This document shows positions 44,830 through 53,365 of a stretch of 64,000 nt of DNA, one piece after another. How positions within the stretch are numbered: position 1 is the first letter of the stretch; the number at the start of each line of letters is the position of its first letter. A program made the translations under genes and the position numbers. The stretch is taken from the NCBI GenBank assembly GCA_017419405.1, contig JAFOLH010000001.1:186001-250000 (forward strand), read 5' to 3'. This DNA comes from Renibacterium sp. Its GTDB lineage: Bacteria > Actinomycetota > Actinomycetes > Actinomycetales > Micrococcaceae. The notes beneath the pieces were generated by a model. It ran no database searches. It was given only the letters and a program-made list of their open reading frames with translations, and was not told the origin of the DNA.

Positions 44830-45832
44830 GCGGAAGCCCCCGGTGATCGCAACCGGCGGCGGCCAGGCGCAGACCCGGCGTCCGGGGAGCCCGGCCGAAG
44901 CCGGGCCGGCAAGCTCGCGCACCGAGCCACCGGCGGCGCAATCCACTCCGCTCCCGGAACCGAGCCGGACGCCGGAACCGAAGCGGGCCGAAGCGCCGCG
45001 CAAAGTCTCGGTTGCGCCGATTCCGGGCGGCGAAGCGAAGCGGCCCGAAGCCAAGCCGGCGCAGGCCAAGGTTTTGGCATTCCCCGATTCGAAGCAGCGC
45101 CAACGCAAGCAGCAGGCCGCCGGGGGAGGCCGCCGCTGGCGGCTCTGGGCAGTGCTGGGCGGGTTTGCGGTAGTGCTGGCCCTGCTGATGCTCGCCGTGA
45201 TGTTCTCACCGCTGCTGGCGCTCAAGACGATCACCGTGGACGGGACGAAATTGGCCTCTTCGGACCAGGTCCAATCAGCCTTGGCGCCGCTGAAGGGCAA
45301 GCCGCTGACCCAAATCGACCAGGGCCAGGTCCAGCAGCTGCTGACCGGCTTGGTCCAAGTCCAGTCGGTGAGTGTCGAAGCGCGGCCGCCGAGCACCTTG
45401 TTGGTGCACGTCGTGGAGCGGATTCCGGTAGCGGTGCTCAAGAACGGCGAACAGTTCATCCTGGTGGATCCGCAGGGCACCCAGTTGGGTACCGTCGCGG
45501 ACCCCGCAGCGGCGAAACTGCCGCTCATCGACGGCGGCACGGCGGCGATCGGCCAAGCGACGTTCAGCTCGATCACCGCGGTCCTCGCCGCGTTGCCGGA
45601 AGAGGTCCGAGCCCAGATGCAATCGGCTGCGGCGAGTTCGCCCAACGCCGTGGAACTGACCTTGCTGGACGGCAAAAAGGTCGTCTGGGGCGACGCCTCG
45701 CAAATGGCGCTCAAAGCCAAAGTGCTGCAAACCCTGCTGAACAACCCGCCGGTTGCCCAGCCGGGGAAGCCTGCACCGGCACCGATCAACACCTACGACG
45801 TGAGTACGCCGAAGTACCCGGTGACCCGATGA
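44819..45832 (+). CDS. ftsQ: Cell-division protein FtsQ (DivIB)
   Basis: 337-residue bitopic division protein. A long basic, proline-rich cytoplasmic region of about 105 residues precedes one transmembrane helix (LWAVLGGFAVVLALLMLAVM). A POTRA domain (LKTITVDGTKLASSDQVQSAL) and the FtsQ domain with VERIPVAVL and WGDASQMALKAKVL follow. It scaffolds FtsL/FtsB and FtsWI at the septum. It overlaps murC by 11 bp and is the last gene before the 196-base gap with the ftsZ promoter. Confidence 0.92.
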   Translation: MAGKRKPPVIATGGGQAQTRRPGSPAEAGPASSRTEPPAAQSTPLPEPSRTPEPKRAEAPRKVSVAPIPGGEAKRPEAKPAQAKVLAFPDSKQRQRKQQAAGGGRRWRLWAVLGGFAVVLALLMLAVMFSPLLALKTITVDGTKLASSDQVQSALAPLKGKPLTQIDQGQVQQLLTGLVQVQSVSVEARPPSTLLVHVVERIPVAVLKNGEQFILVDPQGTQLGTVADPAAAKLPLIDGGTAAIGQATFSSITAVLAALPEEVRAQMQSAAASSPNAVELTLLDGKKVVWGDASQMALKAKVLQTLLNNPPVAQPGKPAPAPINTYDVSTPKYPVTR

Positions 45833-45935
45833 CGGGCGAGCTGGAAACAGGCGATTTCATGGGTATTCGTACGACACGCGGGCAGGGTTATTGCATGAGC
45901 GGGCTTAGCCCCATAGCGTCGCAATCAAGAGTTAC

Positions 45936-45968
45936 TTGACATAACTATAACCCTCAAGTAGAGGGTTA
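45936..45968 (+). promoter_or_regulatory. ftsZ upstream region: -35-like hexamer and palindrome
   Basis: TTGACA at 45936-45941 is a consensus -35. TAACCCTC (45948-45955) and GAGGGTTA (45961-45968) form a perfect inverted repeat around AAGTA, about 60 bases before the ftsZ GTG. The exact -10 is unclear (TAAGGT at 45967 or TAGAGG at 45959). The palindrome is a candidate operator for FtsR, which controls ftsZ in Corynebacterium. Confidence 0.55.
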
Positions 45969-46028
45969 AGGTTTGCAAGCTTCAAGCACCGTTGAACTTC
46001 AGGCACTATCGAACAAGGGACAGCAACC

Positions 46029-47210
46029 GTGGCAGCACCGCAGAATTACTTGGCCGTCATCAAAGTCGTCGGCATCGGCGGCGGCGGCGTCAACGCAGTC
46101 AACCGCATGATCGAGGTGGGTCTGCGCGGCGTCGAGTTCATTGCGATCAACACGGACGCGCAGGCGCTGCTGATGTCCGATGCGGATGTGAAGCTCGACG
46201 TCGGACGGGAGCTGACCCGCGGGCTCGGTGCGGGAGCCGATCCCGAGGTGGGCCGCAAGGCTGCCGAAGACCATGCCGAGGAGATCGAAGAAGTGCTGCG
46301 CGGCGCCGACATGGTGTTCGTCACGGCGGGCGAAGGCGGCGGTACCGGTACTGGCGGTGCGCCGGTGGTCGCCCGGATCGCCCGCTCGCTCGGTGCGCTC
46401 ACCATCGGCGTGGTCACCCGGCCGTTCACCTTCGAGGGCCGGCGCCGGTCCAACCAGGCCGAGTCCGGAATCGAGGGCCTGCGCGACGAAGTCGACACCC
46501 TGATCGTAATCCCGAACGATCGGCTGCTCTCGATCAGCGACCGCAACGTCTCGATGCTCGATGCTTTCCGTTCGGCGGACCAGGTGCTGCTCTCCGGTGT
46601 GCAGGGCATCACCGACCTGATCACCACGCCCGGTTTGATCAACCTCGACTTCGCGGACGTCAAGTCCGTGATGCAAGGCGCCGGTTCGGCTTTGATGGGC
46701 ATCGGCTCGGCACGCGGTGAGGACCGCGCGGTCAAAGCCGCGGAACTCGCGATCGCCTCGCCGCTGTTGGAAGCTTCGATCGATGGCGCGCACGGTGTGC
46801 TGCTCTCCATCCAAGGCGGTTCCGATCTGGGCCTGTTCGAAATCAACGAAGCCGCGCGCTTGGTCCAAGAGGTCGCGCACCCCGAAGCGAACATCATCTT
46901 CGGTGCCGTGATCGACGACGCACTCGGCGATGAAGCCCGGGTGACCGTCATCGCTGCCGGCTTCGACAATGTGGACGCGACCAGTGCACCGGCCGGCGAC
47001 CCGGTGGCCAAAGCGGCCGCGAAGAGCGCCGAGGACGAAGCGCCACGGCAAGCGGCGCCGGCCGCGAATTTGTCCAGCTGGAGCCAAGGCGGCCAGGGGT
47101 CTTCGATTCCGGTCGACAACGGCTTCGACCTGGACCTGCCAGCCGTGGTGGAACCGGACTTGAGCAGTGCCCGGCAGGACGACCTGGACGTTCCCGACTT
47201 CCTCAAATAA
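46029..47210 (+). CDS. ftsZ: Cell-division GTPase FtsZ
   Basis: 393-residue tubulin-like GTPase forming the Z ring. [29 protein letters not shown] and the tubulin signature [13 protein letters not shown] are intact, with the catalytic T7 loop region after [18 protein letters not shown]. The disordered linker ends in the conserved C-terminal peptide [10 protein letters not shown], which binds SepF. The start is GTG 46029. It has its own promoter region after ftsQ and leads a second run with pgeF, yggS, sepF, yggT. No ftsA is present, as usual in actinobacteria. Confidence 0.97.
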   Translation: MAAPQNYLAVIKVVGIGGGGVNAVNRMIEVGLRGVEFIAINTDAQALLMSDADVKLDVGRELTRGLGAGADPEVGRKAAEDHAEEIEEVLRGADMVFVTAGEGGGTGTGGAPVVARIARSLGALTIGVVTRPFTFEGRRRSNQAESGIEGLRDEVDTLIVIPNDRLLSISDRNVSMLDAFRSADQVLLSGVQGITDLITTPGLINLDFADVKSVMQGAGSALMGIGSARGEDRAVKAAELAIASPLLEASIDGAHGVLLSIQGGSDLGLFEINEAARLVQEVAHPEANIIFGAVIDDALGDEARVTVIAAGFDNVDATSAPAGDPVAKAAAKSAEDEAPRQAAPAANLSSWSQGGQGSSIPVDNGFDLDLPAVVEPDLSSARQDDLDVPDFLK

Positions 47211-47215
47211 GCCCG

Positions 47216-47950
47216 ATGTTCTTCTGGCGCCGTGAAGTCCGGCCCGGCTGGAGCGTCGCGTTCACCGATGTGGCTGCGGGTTCGATGAGCATGTCGGTGC
47301 CGGCGGATTCCGCCGCTGCGGCGCACCGGGCCGCAGTCGGCGGTGCCCTCCGGCTGGCCTCCGGGTTCCAGTTCATGAACCAGGTGCACGGCTCAGCAGT
47401 CGCCGTGCTGGAAAAGGCCGGGGTGCAGCCCGAAGCCGATGCCTTGGTGTCGGAAACCTTGCCGTTGGCCGTGTTGGTCGCCGATTGCGTTCCGGTGCTT
47501 CTGCTCTCCGAAACGGACGACGGTGCCGGAATGGCGGCCGCCGTGCATGCGGGCCGTAAGGGGTTGGCGGCGAACATCGTGGCCGAAGCAGTTGCGGAGC
47601 TGCGCAGCCAGGCGGATTCGGATCAGCCCGGCGGCAACCGGATTGCCGCCTGGGTCGGCCCTGCGATCTGCGCGAAGTGCTATGAAGTTCCGGAGGCGAT
47701 GCGTGCCGAAATTGCCGCCGGCAATCCGGCCAGCTATGCGGAAACGTCCTGGGGTACGCCGTCGATCGACCTGCGGGCCGGTGTGGGCAGCCAATTGGCA
47801 GCGCTCGGCGTCGAGGTGAACCACATCGAGGTCTGCACGCGTGAAGAGCCACGGCTCTTTTCGCACCGCCGTGCCGTCGCGCGACCCGGGATCGAACCGG
47901 TCGGCCGGTTCGCCGGACTGGTGTACCGCACCGGTGCCGGGGAGCCATGA
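47216..47950 (+). CDS. pgeF: Peptidoglycan editing factor PgeF (YfiH/laccase-domain family)
   Basis: 244-residue multicopper-oxidase-fold protein of the YfiH family. Metal ligands are visible in NQVHGSAV, VADCVPVLL and AAVHAGRKG. In other bacteria the protein removes or prevents misincorporation of L-serine in the muramyl peptide; purine nucleoside phosphorylase-like activity has also been reported for the family. It starts five bases after ftsZ and overlaps yggS by 4 bp. This position is conserved in actinobacteria (Rv2149c). Confidence 0.88.
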   Translation: MFFWRREVRPGWSVAFTDVAAGSMSMSVPADSAAAAHRAAVGGALRLASGFQFMNQVHGSAVAVLEKAGVQPEADALVSETLPLAVLVADCVPVLLLSETDDGAGMAAAVHAGRKGLAANIVAEAVAELRSQADSDQPGGNRIAAWVGPAICAKCYEVPEAMRAEIAAGNPASYAETSWGTPSIDLRAGVGSQLAALGVEVNHIEVCTREEPRLFSHRRAVARPGIEPVGRFAGLVYRTGAGEP

Positions 47951-48690
47951 GCACGCCGGATGCGGCGCGGCAGACCGTTCTGCGCCAGCGACTCGACGCG
48001 GTCAAAGCCCGGATAGCGGCCGGAACCGCTGCGGCCGGCCGTAGCGTCGAGCCGGAGTTGATCGTGGTCACCAAGTTCCACCCAGCCGCCGACGTCGTGC
48101 TGCTGGCCGGCCTGGGCGTGTCCGATGTCGGCGAGAACCGGGACCAGGAGGCTGCGGCCAAAGCCGCCGAATTGAATGCGGACGGCGTCCGGTTGCGTTG
48201 GCACTTCATCGGGCAATTGCAGAGCAACAAGGCCAAGTCGGTGGCCAATTACGCCTCTGCGGTGCATTCGGTAGACCGGCTTTCCTTGGTGTCGGCCTTG
48301 GCCAGGGCCGCAGCGGCAGCACTCGCCGAAGGGCGCCGGGCGGAACCGCTGGGCTGCTTCATCCAAGTGGACCTCGATGCCGAACCGGTCGGCACGCAAC
48401 GCCTCCGCGGCGGAGCCCGACCCGGCGAAGTACCCGGAATCGCCGACGCCATCGCCGCGGAAACGAGTCTGGAACTGCGCGGCGTGATGGCGGTTGCGCC
48501 GCTGGGCGCGGATCCGGTTGCCGCCTTCGCCCGGTTGGCCCGGGTCAGTGCCGAGCTGCGCCGCAGCCACCCCGGTGCCACGGAGATTTCTGCCGGTATG
48601 AGCGCAGACCTGGAGGCGGCGATCGCGCACGGGGCGACACACCTGCGTGTCGGTTCAGATGTTCTCGGTCCGCGGCCTGTGGTGCGGTAG
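47947..48690 (+). CDS. yggS: YggS-family pyridoxal phosphate homeostasis protein
   Basis: 247-residue PLP-binding protein with a single TIM-barrel like the alanine racemase N-domain. The cofactor lysine is in LIVVTKFHP. DVGENRDQEAA and WHFIGQLQSNKAK are hallmark motifs, and ISAGMSADLEAAIAHGATHLRVGS closes the phosphate site. It controls vitamin B6 and amino acid balance in other bacteria. It is coupled to pgeF by an ATGA overlap. Confidence 0.92.
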   Translation: MSTPDAARQTVLRQRLDAVKARIAAGTAAAGRSVEPELIVVTKFHPAADVVLLAGLGVSDVGENRDQEAAAKAAELNADGVRLRWHFIGQLQSNKAKSVANYASAVHSVDRLSLVSALARAAAAALAEGRRAEPLGCFIQVDLDAEPVGTQRLRGGARPGEVPGIADAIAAETSLELRGVMAVAPLGADPVAAFARLARVSAELRRSHPGATEISAGMSADLEAAIAHGATHLRVGSDVLGPRPVVR

Positions 48691-48737
48691 CGTCAAAGTA
48701 CCGCAGCAACGTGGATTTCTAGACACCGGGAGCAAAA

Positions 48738-49256
48738 ATGGCTGGCGCTCTGCGCAAGACAATGATTTACCTTGGGCTCGCTGACGGCGACGAGCAGTAC
48801 GAGCCCCAGTACGAGGGCAAGCAGACTCGAACCGCTCAGAAGAATGAGGAATACGTGGATCAGGACACTCGTCACGCAGAGCCCGTCGAGGCTCGTCAGC
48901 CGGCCGAAGAGGAGTACCGCGCGCCGGTCACTCCGATCAAGCGGGCCGCTTCGAGCCGGGACGATTCGGCCAGCCTGCGCCAGATCACCACGGTCCACCC
49001 GCGTTCGTACAATGACGCCAAGCTGATCGGCGAGAGCTTCCGCGACGGCATCCCGGTGATCATGAACGTGACCGACATGGGTGAAGCCGATGCCAAGCGT
49101 CTGGTCGATTTCTCCGCCGGGTTGGTGTTCGGCCTGCACGGTTCGATCGAGCGCGTGACGAACAAAGTGTTCCTGCTTTCGCCGGCCTTCGTGGAGGTCA
49201 TCGGCGATGACAAGAAGGCCAGCGAGAACCAAGCCAGCTTCTTCAACCAGAGCTAA
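48738..49256 (+). CDS. sepF: Cell-division protein SepF
   Basis: 172-residue Z-ring membrane anchor of actinobacteria, replacing FtsA. The N-terminal [16 protein letters not shown] is the amphipathic membrane helix. An acidic linker follows, then the SepF domain ([23 protein letters not shown], partly shown as [18 protein letters not shown], and [17 protein letters not shown]). It binds the FtsZ C-terminal peptide. It lies 47 bases after yggS. Confidence 0.96.
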   Translation: MAGALRKTMIYLGLADGDEQYEPQYEGKQTRTAQKNEEYVDQDTRHAEPVEARQPAEEEYRAPVTPIKRAASSRDDSASLRQITTVHPRSYNDAKLIGESFRDGIPVIMNVTDMGEADAKRLVDFSAGLVFGLHGSIERVTNKVFLLSPAFVEVIGDDKKASENQASFFNQS

Positions 49257-49260
49257 GTCT

Positions 49261-49266
49261 TAGACT
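49261..49266 (+). promoter_or_regulatory. -10 box giving a leaderless yggT transcript
   Basis: TAGACT followed by six bases (GATCTC) and the GTG start of yggT; the sepF stop is only four bases upstream. Confidence 0.6.
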
Positions 49267-49272
49267 GATCTC

Positions 49273-49563
49273 GTGGGACTGATTTTTACGCTGCTGTATC
49301 TGCTGCTTCTGCTGTTCTTCCTGGCTATGATGGTGCGCTTGGTTTTCGACTGGGTGCAGCAGCTGGCCAGGGAGTGGCGGCCCAGCGGAATCGCCCTGGT
49401 TGCTGCGACCGGGGTGTACTCGGTGACTGATCCGCCAGTCAAGTTGGTGCGGCGATTGCTTCCGCCGCTGAACTTGGGCGCGGTCTCCCTCGACGTCGGG
49501 TTTTTGCTCCTGCTTTTCGTGACTGGAATCGCGATGTCGATCACTTTCAACTTCGCTGCATGA
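49273..49563 (+). CDS. yggT: YggT-family membrane protein
   Basis: 96 residues with two transmembrane segments (IFTLLYLLLLLFFLAMMVRL and VSLDVGFLLLLFVTGIAMSI) separated by the YggT signature DPPVKLVRRLLPPLNLGAVS. The family lies between sepF and divIVA in many Gram-positive bacteria and is linked to membrane or division functions that are poorly defined. The start is GTG 49273, six bases behind a -10 box. Confidence 0.9.
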   Translation: MGLIFTLLYLLLLLFFLAMMVRLVFDWVQQLAREWRPSGIALVAATGVYSVTDPPVKLVRRLLPPLNLGAVSLDVGFLLLLFVTGIAMSITFNFAA

Positions 49564-49591
49564 ATCCAGTTCGTTTTCGAGGGTGAATAGT

Positions 49592-49664
49592 TATACTCTG
49601 ATTCACGAACGAAGTACCCGTAATGCCCAAGATTCACTTGATAGAGAATCCTATTAGGTATCGT
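49592..49664 (+). promoter_or_regulatory. Candidate divIVA promoters
   Basis: TATACT (49592-49597) is a good -10 with only a weak -35. TTGATA (49638-49643) with TATCGT (49659-49664), 15 bases apart, is a second candidate. Inverted segments TTCGTT/GTGAAT and ATTCAC/AACGAA surround the first. The gap 49564-49717 has no gene. Confidence 0.45.
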
Positions 49665-49717
49665 AGTTGAGATGGCCGCAGGCGGTCTGAACTCACTAAA
49701 CCCAACGAGGTGACTAG

Positions 49718-50458
49718 ATGGCTCTGACGCCAGAAGATGTTGTCAATAAGCGGTTTCAGCCGACGAAATTCCGGGAGGGTTACGACCAAGACGAGGTCGA
49801 TGACTTCCTGGACGAGATCGTCGTCGAACTGCGCCGATTGACCCAAGAGAACGACGACCTCCGCAAGAAGGTCGCCGCGCTGGAATCCGGCGCGCCGGTT
49901 GCTGCCGCTCCGACTTCCGCTGCGCCCAAGGCCGCGGTGAAGGACGAAAAGGCCGACGACGCTGCCAAGGGCAACAAGTCAGAGCCGGCTGCCTCGGTCG
50001 CTGAAGAGAAGGCAGCCCCGGCCGCCGCTTCGGCACCTGCCGCCCCGGCGGCAACCGCTGCGCCGCTGGCCGCAACGGCCGCCCCTGCGGTGACCTCGAG
50101 CGTTCCGGCAGCTGCGGTTTCGCCCAGTGCCGAGTCCGCCGCCGGTGTCCTCGCCATGGCGCAGAAACTGCACGACGAGTACGTCAACGCCGGCGTCGAA
50201 CAGCGTGACAAGATCATCGCCGAAGCCCAGATCGAAGCCTCCAGCCTGGTCAACGATGCACAGGAGAAGAGCCGCAAGACGCTCGGCGCCCTGGAGCAGC
50301 AGCGGTCGGTGCTCGAGCGCAAGGTCGAGCAGCTGCGCGGCTTCGAGCGTGACTACCGGGCCCGCCTCAAGACCTACATCGAAGGTCAGCTGCGCGATCT
50401 CGACTCGCGCGGTTCGGTTGCCGCCCCCGACGTCTCGGACGGCAACACCGAGTCCTGA
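49718..50458 (+). CDS. divIVA: Polar growth / septum site protein DivIVA (Wag31)
   Basis: 246-residue coiled-coil protein recruiting the growth machinery to curved membrane. The N-terminal domain MALTPEDVVNKRFQPTKF and YDQDEVDDFLDEIVVELRRL is conserved. An alanine-rich linker of about 85 residues follows, then a second coiled coil (EYVNAGVEQRDKIIAEAQIEA to LERKVEQLRGFERDYRARLK). In mycobacteria Wag31 is a target of PASTA kinases. It has its own promoters and ends at a strong terminator. Confidence 0.93.
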   Translation: MALTPEDVVNKRFQPTKFREGYDQDEVDDFLDEIVVELRRLTQENDDLRKKVAALESGAPVAAAPTSAAPKAAVKDEKADDAAKGNKSEPAASVAEEKAAPAAASAPAAPAATAAPLAATAAPAVTSSVPAAAVSPSAESAAGVLAMAQKLHDEYVNAGVEQRDKIIAEAQIEASSLVNDAQEKSRKTLGALEQQRSVLERKVEQLRGFERDYRARLKTYIEGQLRDLDSRGSVAAPDVSDGNTES

Positions 50459-50499
50459 TTTCGGTAGCTTCCTCAGTATCCGATTTCGCAGCATGCGAA

Positions 50500-50533
50500 A
50501 AGCCGGTGGTCGGGTAATGCCGACCACCGGCTT
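50500..50533 (+). terminator. Terminator after divIVA
   Basis: AAGCCGGTGGTCGG (50500-50513) pairs perfectly with CCGACCACCGGCTT (50520-50533) around GTAATG. Confidence 0.8.
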
Positions 50534-50589
50534 CCGCGTTAAGTCCATCCTCTGGCCGCAGCCAGGAATACCGTGCAGTGTGAAAGACC

Positions 50590-51210
50590 ATGACTGAATC
50601 ACCTTCCGCCTCAGCCCTGCCGCAGCCCGCCAAAAAGCACTCCCGGGGGGTGCTGCTGTCCTGGTTCATCGGCTTCGCCCTGCTGGCCTATGCCCTGGAC
50701 CAATTGGTGAAGCTTTGGGTTACCTCGAACATGGTGTTGGGTCAGAGCATCGAGGTCATCCCGTCGGTGCTGCGTTGGTACTACATCACGAATTCGGGTG
50801 CGGCATTCTCCATCGGCGAGAACTTCACCTGGGTTTTCAGCCTGATCTCGACTGCGGTGGCGGTCGCCATCATCACGCAGTTCCGGAAGATCGGCTCGGC
50901 CTGGTGGGCGGTTGCCGTGGGCATGGTGCTCGGCGGCGCTTTGGGCAACTTGACCGACCGTCTGTTCCGGCCGCCGTCGTTCGGCATCGGCCATGTGGTC
51001 GACTACATTTCGATCGGCAATTTCGCGATCTTCAACCTGGCGGACTGCGCGGTGGTCGGCGGAGTGATCCTGATCTGCATCCTGACCCTGCTCGGCGTGC
51101 CGTTCCGCGGCGGGCCCCGGCACGGGGCTGCGGCCGCGGACAGCGCCGCCGGCGAATCCGCGACCGGCGAATCCGCGACCGGGCCAGGGGCCGCGGGCGG
51201 CAATGGCTGA
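50590..51210 (+). CDS. lspA: Lipoprotein signal peptidase (signal peptidase II)
   Basis: 206-residue membrane aspartyl protease removing signal peptides from prolipoproteins. Four transmembrane helices, with the catalytic aspartates in [14 protein letters not shown] and FNLADCAVV, and [13 protein letters not shown] as a further conserved motif. The C-terminal tail of about 35 residues is low-complexity with a repeated GESAT unit. Lipoproteins at 27882 and 63372 are likely substrates. It overlaps the pseudouridine synthase gene by 8 bp. Confidence 0.94.
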   Translation: MTESPSASALPQPAKKHSRGVLLSWFIGFALLAYALDQLVKLWVTSNMVLGQSIEVIPSVLRWYYITNSGAAFSIGENFTWVFSLISTAVAVAIITQFRKIGSAWWAVAVGMVLGGALGNLTDRLFRPPSFGIGHVVDYISIGNFAIFNLADCAVVGGVILICILTLLGVPFRGGPRHGAAAADSAAGESATGESATGPGAAGGNG

Positions 51211-52138
51211 CCGGGCTGCGGAAACCCGGCAGCTGGAAGTCACCGAAGAGTTCGACGGGGCCCGCGCGGATGCGGCTCTGGCCAAATTGCTCGGGGTCTC
51301 CAGATCGGTGGCGGCGGGATTGCTCGAGGCCGGGCAGATCAGCAATGCGGGGAAAGTGCTCGGCAAATCCAGTCGGCTCGACGCCGGGATGCTGATCCGG
51401 GCGGAGATACCGGCGCAGCGCGACCCTTTGGCAGTGATCCCGGAACCGGTGGAGAACCTGCACATCCTGCTCGACGACGAGGCCTTCGTGGTGATCGACA
51501 AACCGGTCGGCGTTGCAGCCCACCCGTCCCCGGGCTGGGTGGGGCCGACCGTGGTCGGCGCCTTGGCCGCAGCGGGCTACCGGATCGCCACATCCGGGGC
51601 GGCGGAGCGCGCCGGCATCGTGCACCGCTTGGATGTGGGCACTTCCGGAGTGATGGTGGTGGCCAAAACCGAGCAGGCGTACACCGCGCTGAAACGCGCA
51701 TTCAAAGAGCGCACCGTGGAAAAGATCTACCACGCGGTGGTCCAAGGCATGCCGGATCCGTTGCAAGGCACGATCGATGCGCCGATCGGCCGGCACCCCG
51801 GGCACGATTGGCGGTTTGCCGTGATCGAAGACGGCCGTCCGTCGATCACGCACTATGAAACCCTGGAAGCCTTCGGCCGGGCATCATTGCTGGAAGTCCA
51901 TTTGCAGACCGGCCGCACGCATCAGATCCGGGTGCACTTTTCCGCGCTGAACCATCCTTGCGTGGGTGATTTGACCTATGGCGCAGATCCGCGGTTAGCC
52001 GCAGAACTCGGCCTGACCCGGCAATGGCTGCACGCCAAGCAGCTGGGGTTCGAGCACCCGGTGAGCGGGGCCTGGGTGGAGGTCTCCAGCGAGTATCCGG
52101 AAGACCTCGATTATGCCTTGCACGCTTTGCGTGGCTGA
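51203..52138 (+). CDS. rluD: RluA/RluD-family pseudouridine synthase
   Basis: 311 residues. An N-terminal S4 RNA-binding domain ([21 protein letters not shown]) precedes the catalytic domain, whose active-site aspartate is in [36 protein letters not shown], in part [10 protein letters not shown], is a family motif. It modifies uridines of 23S rRNA in RluD; the exact target here is not certain. It is coupled to lspA by overlap and ends the dcw-linked run. Confidence 0.9.
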   Translation: MADRAAETRQLEVTEEFDGARADAALAKLLGVSRSVAAGLLEAGQISNAGKVLGKSSRLDAGMLIRAEIPAQRDPLAVIPEPVENLHILLDDEAFVVIDKPVGVAAHPSPGWVGPTVVGALAAAGYRIATSGAAERAGIVHRLDVGTSGVMVVAKTEQAYTALKRAFKERTVEKIYHAVVQGMPDPLQGTIDAPIGRHPGHDWRFAVIEDGRPSITHYETLEAFGRASLLEVHLQTGRTHQIRVHFSALNHPCVGDLTYGADPRLAAELGLTRQWLHAKQLGFEHPVSGAWVEVSSEYPEDLDYALHALRG

Positions 52139-52204
52139 TTCTGCTAACTTTGGCTCCATCATTCAATTGAGACGCGTTGTCGCGTTAGCTGAATCGGGAT
52201 TGAA

Positions 52205-53272
52205 ATGGACGTTCACGGAGCCACCGCAACGGAGTACCGGCAATCGGCGGGCGCCCTGGTCGCGGCCGCGGTCGGCGGACTGGTCATCGCCGGGCTGGTG
52301 ACCCTTGCCGGACTCGCATTCCTGCCCGGCTGGAGCATTCCGTTGCGGACGAATCGACCGTTGGTGGCTTCGATTTCGTTCAGCGCCGGCGGATTGGTGC
52401 TGCTGCTGAGCTGGCTGTCGGTGTTCTGGTGGAACCGGTTCTCGGTCCTGGTCGACAGCAGCCGGGTCACCGTGTCCAAGGCGTTCCGGACCGTGGCGGA
52501 GTTCGATGCCCGAGCGGTCAAGGTGCGGAGCCATGTGCTCAAACGCACGACCAACGGCGTGCCCAGTTCGACCACGCGGACGCTGATCGTCGAAGCGGGC
52601 GGTTTGGAACAGCGCTTCACTTGCCCGCGGTTCAGCCGGGAGACCTTCAGCGCGATGATTTCCCAGTTGCAGGCACTGGCCGCGCCGCAGCCGGCTCCGG
52701 TGGGCAACGGGTTGCCCACCGGAACGCAGCGCTCCGGGCAGAACCAGGCTCCGGTGCAAAGCCAGGGTTTCCAACTCAACCGGGAGGCGCTGTCGCTACG
52801 GAGCCGCAGACTGCTGATCGTGATCGGAATCCTGATTGCCGCGGTGCTCGGGTATGTGGCGTTCCTGCAATTCAGCAGCGGTCCGGAGGACGTCTTCATC
52901 GGACTGGTGCTGGCCGGCTCCTTGGCCGGGATGGTCCTGGTCTTCTGTTTCATCGCCCTGGCTGCGGTCGCCCGGGTCAAAAACCAGACTCCGGACCGGG
53001 TCGGCGTCGACCACGGCGGAATCTACCTGGACCAGGAGTATTTCCCGTTCGCCGGGCTGCGCCGGATTCAGGCGACCCCGCCGGACTACGGGATCAGCCA
53101 GCACAACCGGCTCGAGCTGCTCGCCGCCGACGGGCGCAAGCACAGCGTGCTCCTGGGCTTGAACAGCGATCGGGGGAAGCGGCCGGTCTTCCCGGAATAT
53201 CCGCAATTCGTCGCGCTCCTGCAGCGTGCGGCAGCGCCATGGCCGGGACTGCTGGTCATGGACCTGCAATAG
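52205..53272 (+). CDS. Hypothetical membrane protein
   Basis: 355 residues with two pairs of transmembrane helices: AGALVAAAVGGLVIAGLVTL and SISFSAGGLVLLLSWLSVFW, then LLIVIGILIAAVLGYVAFLQ and VFIGLVLAGSLAGMVLVFCF. After each pair comes a soluble beta-rich segment that resembles a PH-like fold (FSVLVDSSRVTVSKAFRTVA; RVGVDHGGIYLDQEYFPFAG), suggesting an internal duplication. No named family is recognised. It lies alone between rluD and dnaE and is closed by a terminator. Confidence 0.75.
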   Translation: MDVHGATATEYRQSAGALVAAAVGGLVIAGLVTLAGLAFLPGWSIPLRTNRPLVASISFSAGGLVLLLSWLSVFWWNRFSVLVDSSRVTVSKAFRTVAEFDARAVKVRSHVLKRTTNGVPSSTTRTLIVEAGGLEQRFTCPRFSRETFSAMISQLQALAAPQPAPVGNGLPTGTQRSGQNQAPVQSQGFQLNREALSLRSRRLLIVIGILIAAVLGYVAFLQFSSGPEDVFIGLVLAGSLAGMVLVFCFIALAAVARVKNQTPDRVGVDHGGIYLDQEYFPFAGLRRIQATPPDYGISQHNRLELLAADGRKHSVLLGLNSDRGKRPVFPEYPQFVALLQRAAAPWPGLLVMDLQ

Positions 53273-53276
53273 CGAC

Positions 53277-53304
53277 CCGCGAGTGCACACGTGCGCACTC
53301 GCGG
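53277..53304 (+). terminator. Stem-loop terminator before dnaE
   Basis: CCGCGAGTGC (53277-53286) pairs with GCACTCGCGG (53295-53304), four bases after the membrane protein stop. Confidence 0.75.
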
Positions 53305-53353
53305 ATCTGAGGGCTCGAGCGCGCGTCGGTCGCCCGGGCGGCCGAGGCGGTCC

Positions 53354-53359
53354 TAGAAT
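53354..53359 (+). promoter_or_regulatory. -10 box giving a leaderless dnaE transcript
   Basis: TAGAAT followed by six bases (GGACAG) and the GTG start of dnaE. Confidence 0.65.
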
Positions 53360-53365
53360 GGACAG

